NCBI GenBank assembly: GCA_021432635.1
Contig: MU270054.1
Location: forward strand, 561,780 to 625,779
Source: Thozetella sp. PMI_491
Lineage: Eukaryota > Ascomycota > Sordariomycetes > Chaetosphaeriales > Chaetosphaeriaceae
Direction of reading: 5' to 3'
Length of the DNA: 64,000 nt
Shown: one piece after another, positions 22,501-33,804 of the stretch
Layout of the letters: each line of letters begins with the position of its first letter
Numbering within the stretch: the first letter of the stretch is position 1
Notes under the pieces: model-generated
Told to the model about the DNA's origin: nothing
What the model saw: the letters and a program-made list of their open reading frames with translations, nothing else
The model's database searches: none
Translations under genes and position numbers: made by a program

Positions 22501-23361
22501 TCAGGCCAGAAAGCGAAGAATTTCCTCCGCAATCAGCTCCGTATGGCTCTCGACCGCAAAATGCCCCGCGTCAATCAGCTTCACTTCGGCTTTAGGCAGG
22601 TCCTTAGTGTATGCCTCTGCCCCAGCAGGAACGAAGAAGACATCGTTCTTCCCCCATATGGCTAACAAAGGCACCTGTGACGTCCGGAAGTATTCATGGA
22701 AGCCCTCGTAGGCCGTGATGTTGTTTTGATAGTCTAGGAAGAGGTCGAGCTGAATATCAGTGTTGCCCGGTCGCTGCATGAGTGCGTAGTCTAGGTTGTA
22801 GGTCTCTGGCGCGATGGTGCTAGGATCCGGTGTCCCGTTCACATACTGGAACTTGGTAATCTCGAAGGTCAACATGGCATCGGCCATCTTTGCGCGGTCC
22901 TCTTTGGTGTTCCCGCTGGCCCAAAACTCTTGGATGGGACCCCATACGTCGCCGAATCCTTCGGTGTAGGCATTTCCGTTTTGCGTGATGATCGCCTGCA
23001 CAGCATCGGGGCGTTGGAAGGCGAGACGCAGCCCGACTGGGGCACCATAGTCAAAAATGAAGACGGAGAACTTGGAGATAGACAGAGCGTCCAAGAATTC
23101 GGCGATCGTGGAAGCGAGCGAATCAAATGAGTACTTGAACCCAGCCGGTGCCTCGGTGAAGCCGAAACCAGGGAGATCTGGTGCGATCACACGATACTTT
23201 GATGCGAGGAGGGGAATCAGGTTGCGGAACTGGTGAGAGGATGATGGGAATCCATGAAGCAACAGGAGGACCGGGGCAGTATTGTCAGGGCCCTTCTCAC
23301 GATAGAAGACGTTTACGTTGCTTTTGGGCAAGGTGATTTGCTTCGTATGTGTTGGCGACAT
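22501..23361 (-). CDS. Alpha/beta hydrolase, haloalkane dehalogenase/epoxide hydrolase-like
   Basis: An intronless 286-residue frame on the minus strand starts with ATG at 23361. It has HGFPSSS (oxyanion region, about residue 36), the strand-nucleophile motif VFIFDYGAPVG with Asp104 in place of the Ser of esterases, and a C-terminal DAGHFAVE with His267. A likely acid is the Asp in IWGKNDVFF near residue 240. Asp as nucleophile is the mark of the dehalogenase and epoxide-hydrolase branch. That branch opens C-halogen bonds or epoxides through an alkyl-enzyme intermediate. The protein has no signal peptide and is probably cytosolic. Short length, no intron and the bacterial look of the motifs raise the possibility of horizontal origin. 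The actual substrate is unknown. Confidence 0.88.
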   Translation of the reverse strand: MSPTHTKQITLPKSNVNVFYREKGPDNTAPVLLLLHGFPSSSHQFRNLIPLLASKYRVIAPDLPGFGFTEAPAGFKYSFDSLASTIAEFLDALSISKFSVFIFDYGAPVGLRLAFQRPDAVQAIITQNGNAYTEGFGDVWGPIQEFWASGNTKEDRAKMADAMLTFEITKFQYVNGTPDPSTIAPETYNLDYALMQRPGNTDIQLDLFLDYQNNITAYEGFHEYFRTSQVPLLAIWGKNDVFFVPAGAEAYTKDLPKAEVKLIDAGHFAVESHTELIAEEILRFLA

Positions 23362-23505
23362 TCTGAGAATATTTCTCTGGAGCTAGTGGTGGTGTGAGCT
23401 GGAGACGGGAACTGGTCAAGTAACTGGCGAGGTGCTGGCAATGTCTGTCGTGCCAAGGTTTACAGTGTCAGTTTGAAAGCGTAACGTCCCTCGGGAATAC
23501 AACAA

Positions 23506-23513
23506 GTTATATA
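23506..23513 (-). promoter_or_regulatory. TATA-like box of the alpha/beta hydrolase gene
   Basis: Read on the minus strand the sequence is TATATAAC, about 145 bp before the start codon at 23361. Confidence 0.35.
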
Positions 23514-24410
23514 CAAGTTTCTGTCTCCAGGGACGACCTGGTTAGGCAGTTGCTGCTCTAGCTTTCGCTCCCTGGCCGCCTCAGTTGTGCGGCAAAGTAG
23601 CTAGATCGGGTTGGTTTGTTGCTTGAGGCCACAAATTTAAGGCCTATCACAAAGTTCGAAGGTCTTTGGGTAGGTGCATCTTCTAAATAGGAAACCGGAA
23701 GATTAATAACCAAGTAGGAGATTCGGCTTTCTTTCCCAGAATAGGTATCTCGGTGTGGATATCGTTTCCCTCCTTCAATGACGCTCAAAATGCGGCCATT
23801 AATGATGAGTAAGCAAACTGCATTGCGCACACTTAGAGAGGATACTATCCGCCGAGATGTATCTTTACTATTTTGAACTTGTCGGAGTTGATAATTGGTC
23901 ATATTTGCCGGAACTTCCCAGTGACTAGCGGCCTAGTCTCCTTCTCTCTCATATTTCCGCTTTTCGCTTGGACAACCTGTTGCGGTCTAATTCTCCGCAA
24001 AAGAGGGGCGTACAACAGATCCACTGTAGCGAATAAGAGGCACGTGTGGCAAAAGCCGCGTTCACGATGCATTAGCTGCTTGCATGGTGCAGCTTGGACA
24101 CGTCATGGCTCCTCTGGGAACTTCGGTATATAGGCGTCGCGCCTGGGATAAAAGTTCCTTTGATCCTAATAACACTGTTCTCGTTGCATTCATTCAAAAG
24201 GTTATTTGAAGTCGGCGGAGATTGTTGGGTAAACTTGATGAAATAGTTAAGGACCTATTAATACGCATCAAACTATCAACGCTTTTGGTTTTCAGGTTCT
24301 TCATCACAATGCGCATCCCTCCTCGAGGTCCACCACATATATACCGCGGGCGTTCCTTATGTTGAATAAGTAAAGCCGCTGGGAAGCAATCAAGTTGATC
24401 AATTTCGCCC
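23514..24410. other. Intergenic, no supported gene
   Basis: The minus-strand frame 23558-23902 has no domain or signal peptide, and the plus-strand frame 23873-24133 is equally unsupported. Confidence 0.35.
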
Positions 24411-24672
24411 CTAGCAAGCAACCGCGCGATTCCCCACCGGATCCCATCGCTTGCAGTGATTTCCTGGGTCTTTTTCGCCCTCGCTTGCTGCGCTCTGGAC
24501 ATTTCGTTTAACCATTTCGTCTGGCCCATATCCACCAGCGGCCTGAATAGCCAGTTAGTATATAGTATTAACGATTGGTGATGTTTCAGCCGTCCGATAT
24601 ACATACCTGAACCGCGGGAGTGGCGAAAGCCACTGCAGCAAGAGCGGCCACAAAGAAAATTGCTTTGAGCAT
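24411..24672 (-). CDS. Small secreted peptide precursor with Lys-Arg site
   Basis: Exon 1, 24672-24607, encodes a clean signal peptide (MLKAIFFVAALAAVAFA-TP). A 64-bp intron with GTATGT, TACTAAC and TTCAG leads to exon 2, 24542-24411. The product is 65 residues. After a Gly-rich stretch comes a Lys-Arg pair (EMVKRN), a typical Kex2 cut, then an acidic spacer and a C-terminal segment CKRWDPVGNRAVAC bounded by the only two Cys residues. A consensus intron and an ATAAAAGG box 124 bp upstream make this a credible gene although it is short. It could be an effector, a signalling peptide or a ribosomally made cyclic-peptide precursor; no family is recognised. It ends at a TAG directly after the last Cys; a missed 3' exon cannot be excluded. 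Confidence 0.6.
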
Positions 24673-25141
24673 TTTTACCTGAGAGGTATAGGTAATATGC
24701 ATTTATCTAAGTGTTTGTGTTTATTCAAGATGGAAGAGGAATGTTGTGGTGGGTTTACTCTGAGCATCTCCCTACACTTGGAGGCGGTTCGTTGCCCTTT
24801 TATCTCCATGGTAGATCGTGGGAGTGAGAATCTACCTCAGATTAGAATTTATTAAGGCAGCTATCAACTAGGCGCTTCGAGCGCCACAACTCTTATGCTC
24901 GGCGACACGCTGCGCATAATGTTTTCATTGGTGTCTTCGGCGCCTCGGCCCCTAGTAATCCTAGACCTTTCCTTACTAGATAACAGCTGTCCTGCTGCCA
25001 GGGAAGTTTATTAGGCGCTGACGCTGCGCTTCGGAGGGCTGAATAACTAGTGATAGTGAGTCATTTAGCGTCTAGCAATGATTTGGTGGAAGCCGTAGTT
25101 CACGGATCCGGTTCGTAGCGCTATATCTACGAACTGCATGC
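24673..25141. promoter_or_regulatory. Promoter of the secreted-peptide gene (ATAAAAGG at 24796-24803, minus)
   Basis: The minus-strand core element reads GATAAAAGGG. The rest of the spacer up to the regulator gene shows no gene. Confidence 0.4.
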
Positions 25142-27062
25142 TTACATGAACAATATGCATTGGTTCGTCTTCTGCAGCACATCCTTCCAGTATACGATAT
25201 CGTTCTGAAGCCCAATACACAGTGTATCTGCCTCTGTCCAGCATTCAGCAACTATTCTCTGTAAATCCAGCAAGGTACCTCTCGCCGGGCCAAGCTCGGC
25301 CGCTTGTGCTAGCATATTCTGAAATATATCTCGCTGCCCTCCCTTAGCAAGGCTCGCAGTTGTACAATAAGCCCAGGAGAGCCAGTCTAGACTCAGCGAT
25401 GGCGACCATAGGTTCCACGCTGCAATTGATCGCAAAACACTGCATTGGATGTCGGGGGCGGCAGGGAGTGACCTCGGTAGCATGTTTTGGAGTTGAAGCA
25501 GTAAGGCATGAGCAAATATGTTGGTCCGGATGCTGCGCTCCGTATTCCTTTGCTCACCGGCCTCTGCTACTTCGATCGAGTTGCCCAGGAGTTCGCCTAG
25601 CCTCTGAATCTCAGCCTCGGCTCTGCTTTCCTGTATTTGGACGCGATCGACCAGCTCGTGGATACTCAAGCGACCAAGAATTCTCTGGTTCTCTTTCCAT
25701 ACCTCGAGAGCTGTAGCATCGAGGATCGCCGTCAATAGCCACACTTCGCACTCAGTGACGCTGTAAAAGACTCTGGCGAAGGAGTCGTTTCCCAAGAGCT
25801 GGCGATATGTGCTTGCTGCTGGTGTAACTCTTCTACTTGCAGAGCTAGATAGTATGTCGTTCCATAGCGCGAGAATGCTGAAAAATTGTACAGCGTGAAG
25901 GGCCATGGGTGGTAGGCCGAGATCAGGAAGTGGAGAGAAAACTCCCAGAGGTGATGGGCTTTCGAGAGCAGAGCACGTAGGAGTGTTTAATACAAAATTT
26001 CGCTCCTGTGTCCAAATAAGGGCTTGTGTTTCTACAAGCCTTTCAGCTGCAATGGCAAAGTATGATAGGCAGCTCTGCATATTCCTTCCTAGTGCCTTCA
26101 GAGGTTATCAGCGGACAATGCCCCAGGACGTTCTGCCGTTGACTGCGGTGGAATACAAGAAGCCCACTTACTTCCAGAAGAGCGATTTGAACTGCACTAA
26201 CGAGGCGTTCTGCCGCATGGGAAGCAGTGGCGGATGGGTGGCCAGGCGCAGGTGTCATGTTCCCAAATTGATTAACTGCCATGCTTCGGCATTTTTGATA
26301 GTCTTCAAACATGTCCCAGCGAACTTCACACTGGTCAATAGAGCGCAGGAAGATAGTGTATGCCGCCATGCTTAATGAAGCATTATAGAATGCAGGATTA
26401 CAGGCGAGAGGATAAAGCAGCCAGCTTGTGCAGATGCTCGAAAAAGGATTTGAGAACCGATACTGGACTGGAAATACATGATCGAGGAAGTGGATGATAA
26501 GTTGTACTCTTTCCTCCGGAACTAGTGGACAGGGAGTGAGGTCGTCCGTCGTTGGAGAAAACAGCGGCCGTTGCGTGTGGATGCTAGCACCAAGTGTACT
26601 AGGCTGGGATAGCTCGCGAAGCATGAAATCGCATTCCAGGGGCGATAAAGGACTATCGAGAAAGCCCGGAGAGCCAGATGAATCAGACGTGATGTCAAGA
26701 GGGTCAAGGAAGCTGAGCTCAACACCGCTGCAGATTGGCAGGATAGGGAATTCGACGGCCCCCGAGTTGGATAACGCTAGACTCGCTGCAGGGGCTGTGG
26801 GAAGATGAGTGGGCAAGACTGAAATGGGACGAAAAAATGAACCCTTTCGTTTGGCTCGTCGTGGTCTTGTTTGAAGATGAAGGCGAGAAGCTTCCTCTCG
26901 CTCCATGCCGCCGCGGTCTTTCCAAGCGGGCTTGGGTCCATAGCCATGGCATTTTATGCCACGAGTCTCGCAGTTGGCACAAGGTGGCCCTCCTTCTTGG
27001 CATTTCTTGCGGCGCAATCGGCATGTCCAGCACCCAGTTTTGGTGCGCTGAGTTGTCGGCAT
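25142..27062 (-). CDS. Zn(II)2Cys6 transcription factor with fungal-specific regulatory domain
   Basis: Exons 27062-26172 and 26074-25142 join in phase over a 97-bp intron (GTAAGT...TGCAG), giving 607 residues. The DNA-binding cluster at residues of about 11-39 has exact CX2CX6CX6CX2CX6C spacing (CWTCRLRRKKC, CANCETRGIKC). Basic residues follow. The rest is a long helical region of the type found in fungal transcription factor domain 2 proteins (PF11951): FLDHVFPVQYRF, YHASLSMAAYT-like segments and a C-terminal TLCIGLQNDIVYWKD. It is nuclear. It is divergent from the P450 at 28472 with 1.4 kb between starts, so it may regulate that gene. No lesion is seen. Confidence 0.9.
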
Positions 27063-28471
27063 CGATGACTTTGCCGTATCCGTTGCACTCCTAGGGCCAG
27101 TTTGAGATACACCTTCAGGACTAGAGCATTGTAAAGAATATCACGATTCTAACCACTACATCACTACTCCGCAGCAGGGAATGACAGAGAATATAGCTTA
27201 GTTGCATATTAATGCGAACTTCCTTGGCTGGCTGCCGATCTTGGGAGAACGACTCAGTCCAAAAGCCGACGGTCTCGATCCATAGTCAAACCATGCGATT
27301 AGGGTTGAGATAAGCGAGATGCACCTCGCGATCGTTGGCATGTATACGGAGTGCCGTATTCTTGTTTTGTCAGAGTATGGTTCATCCTGGGCGATGTCAC
27401 GAGCGGTGAGGTGAGGTGGACAAAGGAGAACATCTGGATCTGGCCAAAGGCAGACGTTTGTCGAGGCACTGAGCACGAGCTGCAACAAACAATTCGCCGA
27501 ACCCTTGACGACCCACAACAGCGGGCCAACCTTTGCTTCCCGCGAACCAGCGGTAAGTTAAGGTTCGAAGATGATTTCGTAAAACAACCAGTCGCACAAC
27601 TCCTCGCCACAGTGGGACCCTCGACCCTCCGATGCTCTCAAGGCTCTAGGCCCTGTACGTACGGCGAGCTTTGAACTCGTATGCTCGGCGTAAGGCAATG
27701 GCCAAAAGTAAATAAGATACACGACGATTCAACTACGTAGGTTTTTGTAGCAGATAACAAGAGGCATCGGTATACCACGGGCCGCCGAAACGTACCGTAT
27801 TCATTTCTACAGCGCCCTACACCTACATGCAATTTCTCTCGCAGAAGGCAATTGTACACCCGAAATATCGGCGTGCCCGGTCATCCATGATCGACGACGA
27901 TTAGAGGAAGCGATTGAGTGATGACGGAACGCTGGCCTAACCAAATACCGTGCTTGGGACCAAATGTGTTTTATATCCGGACTCGAAGTAGTTGCTTGAC
28001 CACATGCTTACCCTGTTGCTCGTGTGCAGCGGCCCAAAAAAAATGGAGTTCAGTGTGAAGGGGTTAACGCCAAGAGGGTAGCGTAATCCTCCCCACCTGG
28101 GTAAGCGTCCTCACACCTTCGGAAGTCGCTTCGCGGGTCGTGCTCTATAGGCCCCTAGCCGTCTCGCACGCAGGGGTTGTCAGGGTCTCGACAAGGCCGT
28201 CCTCTACTACAGGAAAGCTGATTTGCTAGGATGTCGCTTCAGGCTGCTGCACGGCGCCTTTGCCATTGTATGGCTAGCCAAAACAGGGCCTGTCCCGATG
28301 CACAAGAGGGGTAGTTATTGCTCTGCCGCATAGCTCTGGGGCAGCGCCCGGCGTGGGGGCCAATTGTCGACTAATAGCAGATGAGCTGTCCCGGCCAACG
28401 GCAGCATCATTTGGAGTTTGTGTTTCTCATCATCCTCCACTTGTTTCTCGGTCTCCGGAAGCCCTCAAGCT
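27063..28471. promoter_or_regulatory. Divergent intergenic region between regulator and P450
   Basis: About 1.4 kb without a supported gene. The frames on both strands at 27198-27860 overlap each other and lack domains. The region is long enough to hold control sites for both genes, but no clear motif array was recognised. Confidence 0.4.
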
Positions 28472-30350
28472 ATGGCAATTCTCTCTGGCCGTTGGAGCGA
28501 CCTGCTCGCCGCAGACTACCCAGCATTGCGAGTAGGAGCAGCTGTTGTCTTGCTGTTTGTCTTGTGGAGTGCCGCGTCGACCGTGCGACAGTATTATCGC
28601 CTGAGGCACATCAAGGGCCCGGCAGGCTCCGGTATCTCGAAATGGTGGCAGATTCGCAAAATAACCAGCGGCCGAACTCAGCTGGATCTTTACGAGGTCT
28701 GCCAGAAATACGGTATGCGGCTTTCTCGGATTGCTGCAGGTGATCGTTCACAGAGAACTCCATGTGCTAACTGGAATTCTTGTGGGGAATAGGCGAGCTT
28801 GCTCGTATTGCCCCGGACGAACTGCTTACTAGCGATCCAGATCTGATCAAGCATATGACTGGAGCACGATCCCAGTACAAGCGATCATACTGGTACTACG
28901 CTATGCGGTTTAATCCGGCCAGGGACAATGTTTTGTCGATGATTGACGACGAGCAGCATCGCATCCTGCGGGCAAAAATGTCTCATGGGGTAGGAAAAGC
29001 AGTCCCGGCCGGTCTCGAGTTCAGCTAACGCAGAGCGAATTAGTACTCTGGGAAAGAAGTCGAGAACTTGGAATCAACCGTGGACAAGAATGTGTCGGCA
29101 CTCGTCAGGCTGATACAAAAGTACGCGTCAGAGAAGACAGCGTTTGATCTGGGCCGCAAAGCTCAATTCTTTACCATGGATACTATTTCCAATATCGCCT
29201 TCGGGGACGCTTTTGGTTTCGTAGAGAGCGACTCAGATCTCTACGATTACTGCAAGATATTCGCAGAGCAGATGCCCGTCATCATCTTCACCACGATCTA
29301 TCCATGGCTAGTAAACGTGCTTCAATGGCCGATTGTAAAGAGCCTGCTTCCATCTGAGAAAGATCTCATTGGCTTTGGCAAAGTCTTAGGGTCAGTCACT
29401 TGTTGAACCTCTTGCCCATGCTCATCATAGGAAGATATACGGCGGCTATTTCTAACGTGAGAGGCTACTCACTAACCGGAACTGTGGTAGTATTGCCAAA
29501 GATGTGACGAACAAGCGGTACGCGCCTGACGCCAAGCCGCAAAAGGACATGCTGGGATCCTTTATGGCCCACGGGCTTACAAAAGACGAGGCCGAATCCG
29601 AAACACTGCTACAGATGTGAGTTGGCCTAGGTATAGCTTTGTAGGCAACAACCCTAACCATCTTACTTTGTTCTAGTCTTGCGGGTTCCGATACTACCGC
29701 AACTGCGGTCCGCGCAACTCTGCTCTATCTCATGACTAATCCTCGTGTTTCGAACAAACTTCTCGCAGAGATCAACGCCTCACTTGGGTCGCTGTCCTCT
29801 GATAGAGAGATTATCACAGACGCTAAGGCTCGTGATATGCCTTACCTGCAGGCTGTGATAAAGGAAGGTCTGCGCCTTTACCCTCCCATCGTTGGTCTAC
29901 AGTCCAAGGAGGTGCCCCCAGGTGGCGACACATGGAAAGGTGTTTATTTACCTGGTGGAACCAAAATAGGATACTGCTATTGGGGAATGATGCGACGAGA
30001 AGACATTTGGGGGCACGACGCCGACGAGTTCCGACCTGAGCGTTGGCTCGAAGCGTCGCCAGAGAAGCTAGCCCGGATGCAGGTGGTATCTGACCTGACA
30101 TTTGGCAATGGTAAATGGTCTTGCCTTGGCAAGAATGTGGCAATTATGGAGCTGAACAAAGTTTTCGTCGAGGTAAGCCGCTTTGTGGTACCCCATGCAC
30201 AAGGCACACGTCGGTTAACCGCTGGAACAACAGCTACTTAGGAGGTTTGACCTTGTTCTTGTGGATCCCACAAACCCGTGGACTTCGATCAACGCCGGAG
30301 CTTTCATTCAAAGTAACTTCTGGGTCAGAGCCTATGAGCGAACAGAGTGA
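28472..30350 (+). CDS. Cytochrome P450 monooxygenase (pisatin-demethylase-like group)
   Basis: Six exons (28472-28712, 28793-28989, 29044-29390, 29491-29616, 29677-30172, 30234-30350) close in phase and give 507 residues. An N-terminal membrane helix (GAAVVLLFVLWSAAS) anchors it in the ER. Landmarks are AGSDTT (oxygen-binding I helix), KEGLRLYPP (ExxR region), FRPERW and the heme loop FGNGKWSCLGKNVA with the cysteine ligand near residue 453. All five introns are 54-100 bp with consensus ends. It hydroxylates or demethylates an unknown small molecule using a P450 reductase. The nearest families I can name are the fungal CYP57/CYP68-like detoxifying or biosynthetic enzymes; this is a general impression. 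It diverges from the regulator at 25142. Confidence 0.93.
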
Positions 30351-30879
30351 AGTATTAGCTGCTTGTATTGTAAATAAACAGGAGTGTTAGCTAAGACACC
30401 ATTCAGTTCGTAACGGACATCTATTGACTTCTCCTTCTACACTTGAACATTCGATGACAGCCTTTTGTGGAACCTGGGGCCAAATTTACGAGCAGCATGG
30501 CCTCGATAGATATCCCTAGAGGGGATTTGCGGACCATGTACACCAGGCACTACGATATCTGGGGCAAAGGCAATACATTGCACTCAGCTTCACATGGAAC
30601 GAAGTAACAGAATTGGATCGAGGTTGCCGATATGCGGTACACGAACCCGATTCTTCCATTCGATTTTCGCTCGAGCTGACTTCTGAGAAGAACTATATTA
30701 ACATCAAGAGTTTAACGCACAAGCTTGTGACGGGCCGGGGCCTGGACACATCACTCCGTCGCAATCACAAGCAGGGTGTCATGAGTCTGCCGAGAGTCCA
30801 TCGGACTCCGGAGGCCCTTTGTACACTGTTATCCCTAAGTTAGCATTATAGTCGTAATTGGAATTCCGGACGGGAGCTG
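30351..30879. other. Intergenic, no gene seen
   Basis: 3' flank between the converging P450 and permease genes. Confidence 0.4.
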
Positions 30880-32570
30880 CTACTTGCCTTTGTGTGCATA
30901 AGCGACATACCAAACGGCACTCATCGCCATGAAACCCGCGAAGACAACAATAGCGTAGTTCATAGTGACCTCGTTGACAGGAAGCGCGGTGGGCATGGAA
31001 AACAGGACTGTCTCGAACGCAATCCAAAGTACCGCAATGATATTGACCCCCCATCCGATTGCTGCCCCCAGTGTCCATTTTGCGTTATTTACCTCCCTGC
31101 GGTGGTTGATCATGGAGATAGCAATGGGGATGCCATAGGATACCGCGAGGGCAATGACACCGACCGACACGAACGCCAGGAAGGCCGAGCTCGAGCCAAG
31201 GTTGATCAGGCCGAGCAGCATCTGGATCACGGTTGTGAGGAACAAGGCCCAGATCGGCACACCGTGGCGCTCGTCGACTTTGGACCACAGGCCCGAGAGC
31301 GGGATAGCTTTGTCTCGAGCAAAGGCCCACGTGCATCGCGACGCCGCCACCGTGATTGAGATGGAGCAGAAGAGCGTGATGACTAGAATCAAGAACTTCA
31401 AGGCGAGGCCGCCGCCGGGGCTGCCCATCACAACGCCGTAGATGTACGGAAGCGCCTGGCCAACAGGTGCGGCCATGATATCCGCGAGATCGGGCATGGT
31501 TGCACAGATCGGGATGATCTAACGGCGTGGTTAGTCACCATATGTCGAGATGAGGGAGAATGTGCCACTTACGAAGAACAGGCCGGCAAGTCCACCAATG
31601 GGAACGCACAACGAAATGGCTTTGGGGACTTTGACCGCGGGATCGGAGCACTCCTCGGCCATGGCGGACACCATACCGATGGCGGAGAAGGTGTAGGCAG
31701 AGGGAAGAATGCCAATGAAGAAAGAGAAGTCGCCCCAGCCAGACAAAGTTGAGTCGTAGTTCCCGAGCGTGAAGCTCGGCGAGTGCCGGCCGACATCCGC
31801 CTTGGCTGACAAGCACACCATCGTGATGAAGATGGCCACGGCCGTGAAGGCTGCGCAGATAGTGTCTACCATGGGCAGGATCTTGTTGCCGTACGCTACA
31901 ATCACAAAGGTAATGAGGCAGATGGCGTAGAAGATGAGCAGCAGCTGGTATGGCTCGACGGCGAAGTCTGGATGGTACAGGGCGACGCTCGCGGCGATGA
32001 GTGACGCGAAGCCAAAGTTGACCGAGAGCGTGATGGTCCAGTTACCGATGAGCCAGGTCCAGCCAGTGATGAAGGACAGAAGTGTGCGATACCGAGGTCC
32101 GGCCAGCTGGAACGACCAGTAGTACGGCCCGGCCGAGGTCGGATACCTGGATGCCAGCTCGCCAAGAGAGAGGGCGACGCATTCGTCGACGATGAGAACG
32201 ATGATCCAGCCGAGGAACATGGGAAGTTGGCCTAAGAGAAAAGTTAGTTTGCGTCATGGCTGTCGATTTGGCCGGGGAGGGTCTGTACCGCCACCGTAGA
32301 TGGAGCTGATGAGGGGCCCGCCAAAGCCGTATGGGATCTAGATGATCGTCAGCGGCATACTCGGCGCTTCGAGGTGTCCGGGAAACTGCTTACTGCCGCG
32401 ATGGCGAGAGACTGAAAGAGTAGCGTAAACATGGAGCGGTTGCGGCGCAGCTCAGGCTTGTAGCCCAGGATGTTCATGGCGTCGATCTCCTGGCTGTTCC
32501 CGAGCACGACCTGCGACTCAACCTCGCCCGGAGGCAGGCTGGGCGCCTTCTTCTCTTCGGTGGAACTCAT
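30880..32570 (-). CDS. Amino-acid/GABA/choline-type permease (APC superfamily)
   Basis: Minus-strand exons 32570-32394, 32337-32289, 32231-31573 and 31518-30880 (introns 56, 57 and 54 bp) give 507 residues. The hydrophilic N-terminus (SSTEEKKAP) leads to about 12 membrane helices. Family landmarks are IPYGFGGPL after the first helix, SLGELASRYPTSAGPYYW, TGWTWLIGNW, and AMAEECSDPAVKVPKAI, the last being a strong mark of the fungal amino-acid/choline transporter (ACT/GABA permease) group. It imports an amino acid, GABA or a quaternary amine across the plasma membrane with protons. It is divergent to an ammonium transporter, so it is likely under nitrogen control. The exact substrate cannot be read from the sequence. 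Confidence 0.93.
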
Positions 32571-33804
32571 TGCGAGGCGACAGGAGAGATCTGGATGCGT
32601 AGATGTTCACCGGTGCGAGGGTGACAGCTACGTGTGACTCGAGGCTGCAGTCCTGTGCTCATGCCGGGTCGCCGCCCCGTGCAGCTTCATATAGGGCGGA
32701 CCCTCCCTACTCTCCTTCACACATGGCCGACAGATCGCTGGCGCCCCGACCGGCCCAACCAGGGGGGCGGAATGTTCCACATCCCGGGGGGGTCTCCTGA
32801 TAACCGACCATTCTGCAAATCACGGAGGGGATTTTTTAACTGTATTGGTCGAAAGCTGGCGACCCGGCGACTTTTTGCTGCACGGAGGCGGGCGTCTGTG
32901 CCATCCACTGACAAGGAAAGGTGGGGGAGTAGCATGTACTGCTACTGTACCACCTCCTGTCCCGGGACCAACAGCTAGCTTTGTCCCTTGATCTCCTCAC
33001 TAGGGGACCCCCAACCACGCAGCCCCTCTCCGGCCGTGTCTATGCACGCCCCCCCTCTCGGACCACAGCTGGTGACGGGCCAACATAGGGTACCGAGGCG
33101 CCACAGGAACCTTTGACCAGGGTCGTCTTTGTGCCTCGCGGGGAGCGACGTAATATACCATTGTTTTAATTTCGGACCTCGAACTTTGCTACAGTGCGCC
33201 TCGGGGTTTCGGTCAGCTCCAAGGCAGCCTTTCCTTGTGTCTCGGCCGCATCATCTAAGCTTGTCTTGGCTGAATCATAATTAGCATGCTTGCATCGCAG
33301 AGGCCGAGCTGCTCGCCACTCGCGGCTACCGATAGGCGTTTTGAGACCAGCACGGGAAGCTCCCTGAGCACTCGTCGCCACCCCTCACCGTGGTCGAACT
33401 CCATGCAACAAGTGCTGTTGGTGCTACCGGATCATCCCCGGACCTAACCGAATCCGGCAAAAAAGTCCCTCCCCCCAAGCGGACCCCAGCAAGGTTGCCG
33501 GGGAAAGCTATGCTAGAACGGGGCAGAAGCTACCCCCCTGTCGCGCGATAGTGAGCTCCATCAGCCTTATCAGCGCGGCGCATCAAAGGAGAGGTCCATC
33601 TGCCTCGCCAAGCCGTCTGGAGCAGGACAAATTCGATAAGACGTGAAACCCAATGCGGCCGGTTTGGCAGCCAACTGCTTCAATTGGTGGTGCCATATAT
33701 GTCGAGACGACTTTCAGCTACGTCCTCCGCCCTCTGCGAGGAAACAAGTCACATTATACTACTATCATTGCCTTGTCTAGCTCCGTCCCTCCAAGCTTAT
33801 CGCG
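32571..33804. promoter_or_regulatory. Shared divergent promoter of permease and ammonium transporter with GATA-type sites
   Basis: No gene is supported in this 1.2 kb region. HGATAR words, the core bound by AreA/NIT2-type nitrogen regulators, occur at 32798-32803, 33330-33335, 33546-33551, near 33567-33572 (complement), 33635-33640 and 33797-33802 (complement). About four would be expected by chance, so enrichment is modest. The support comes mainly from the identity of the two flanking genes. Confidence 0.45.
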
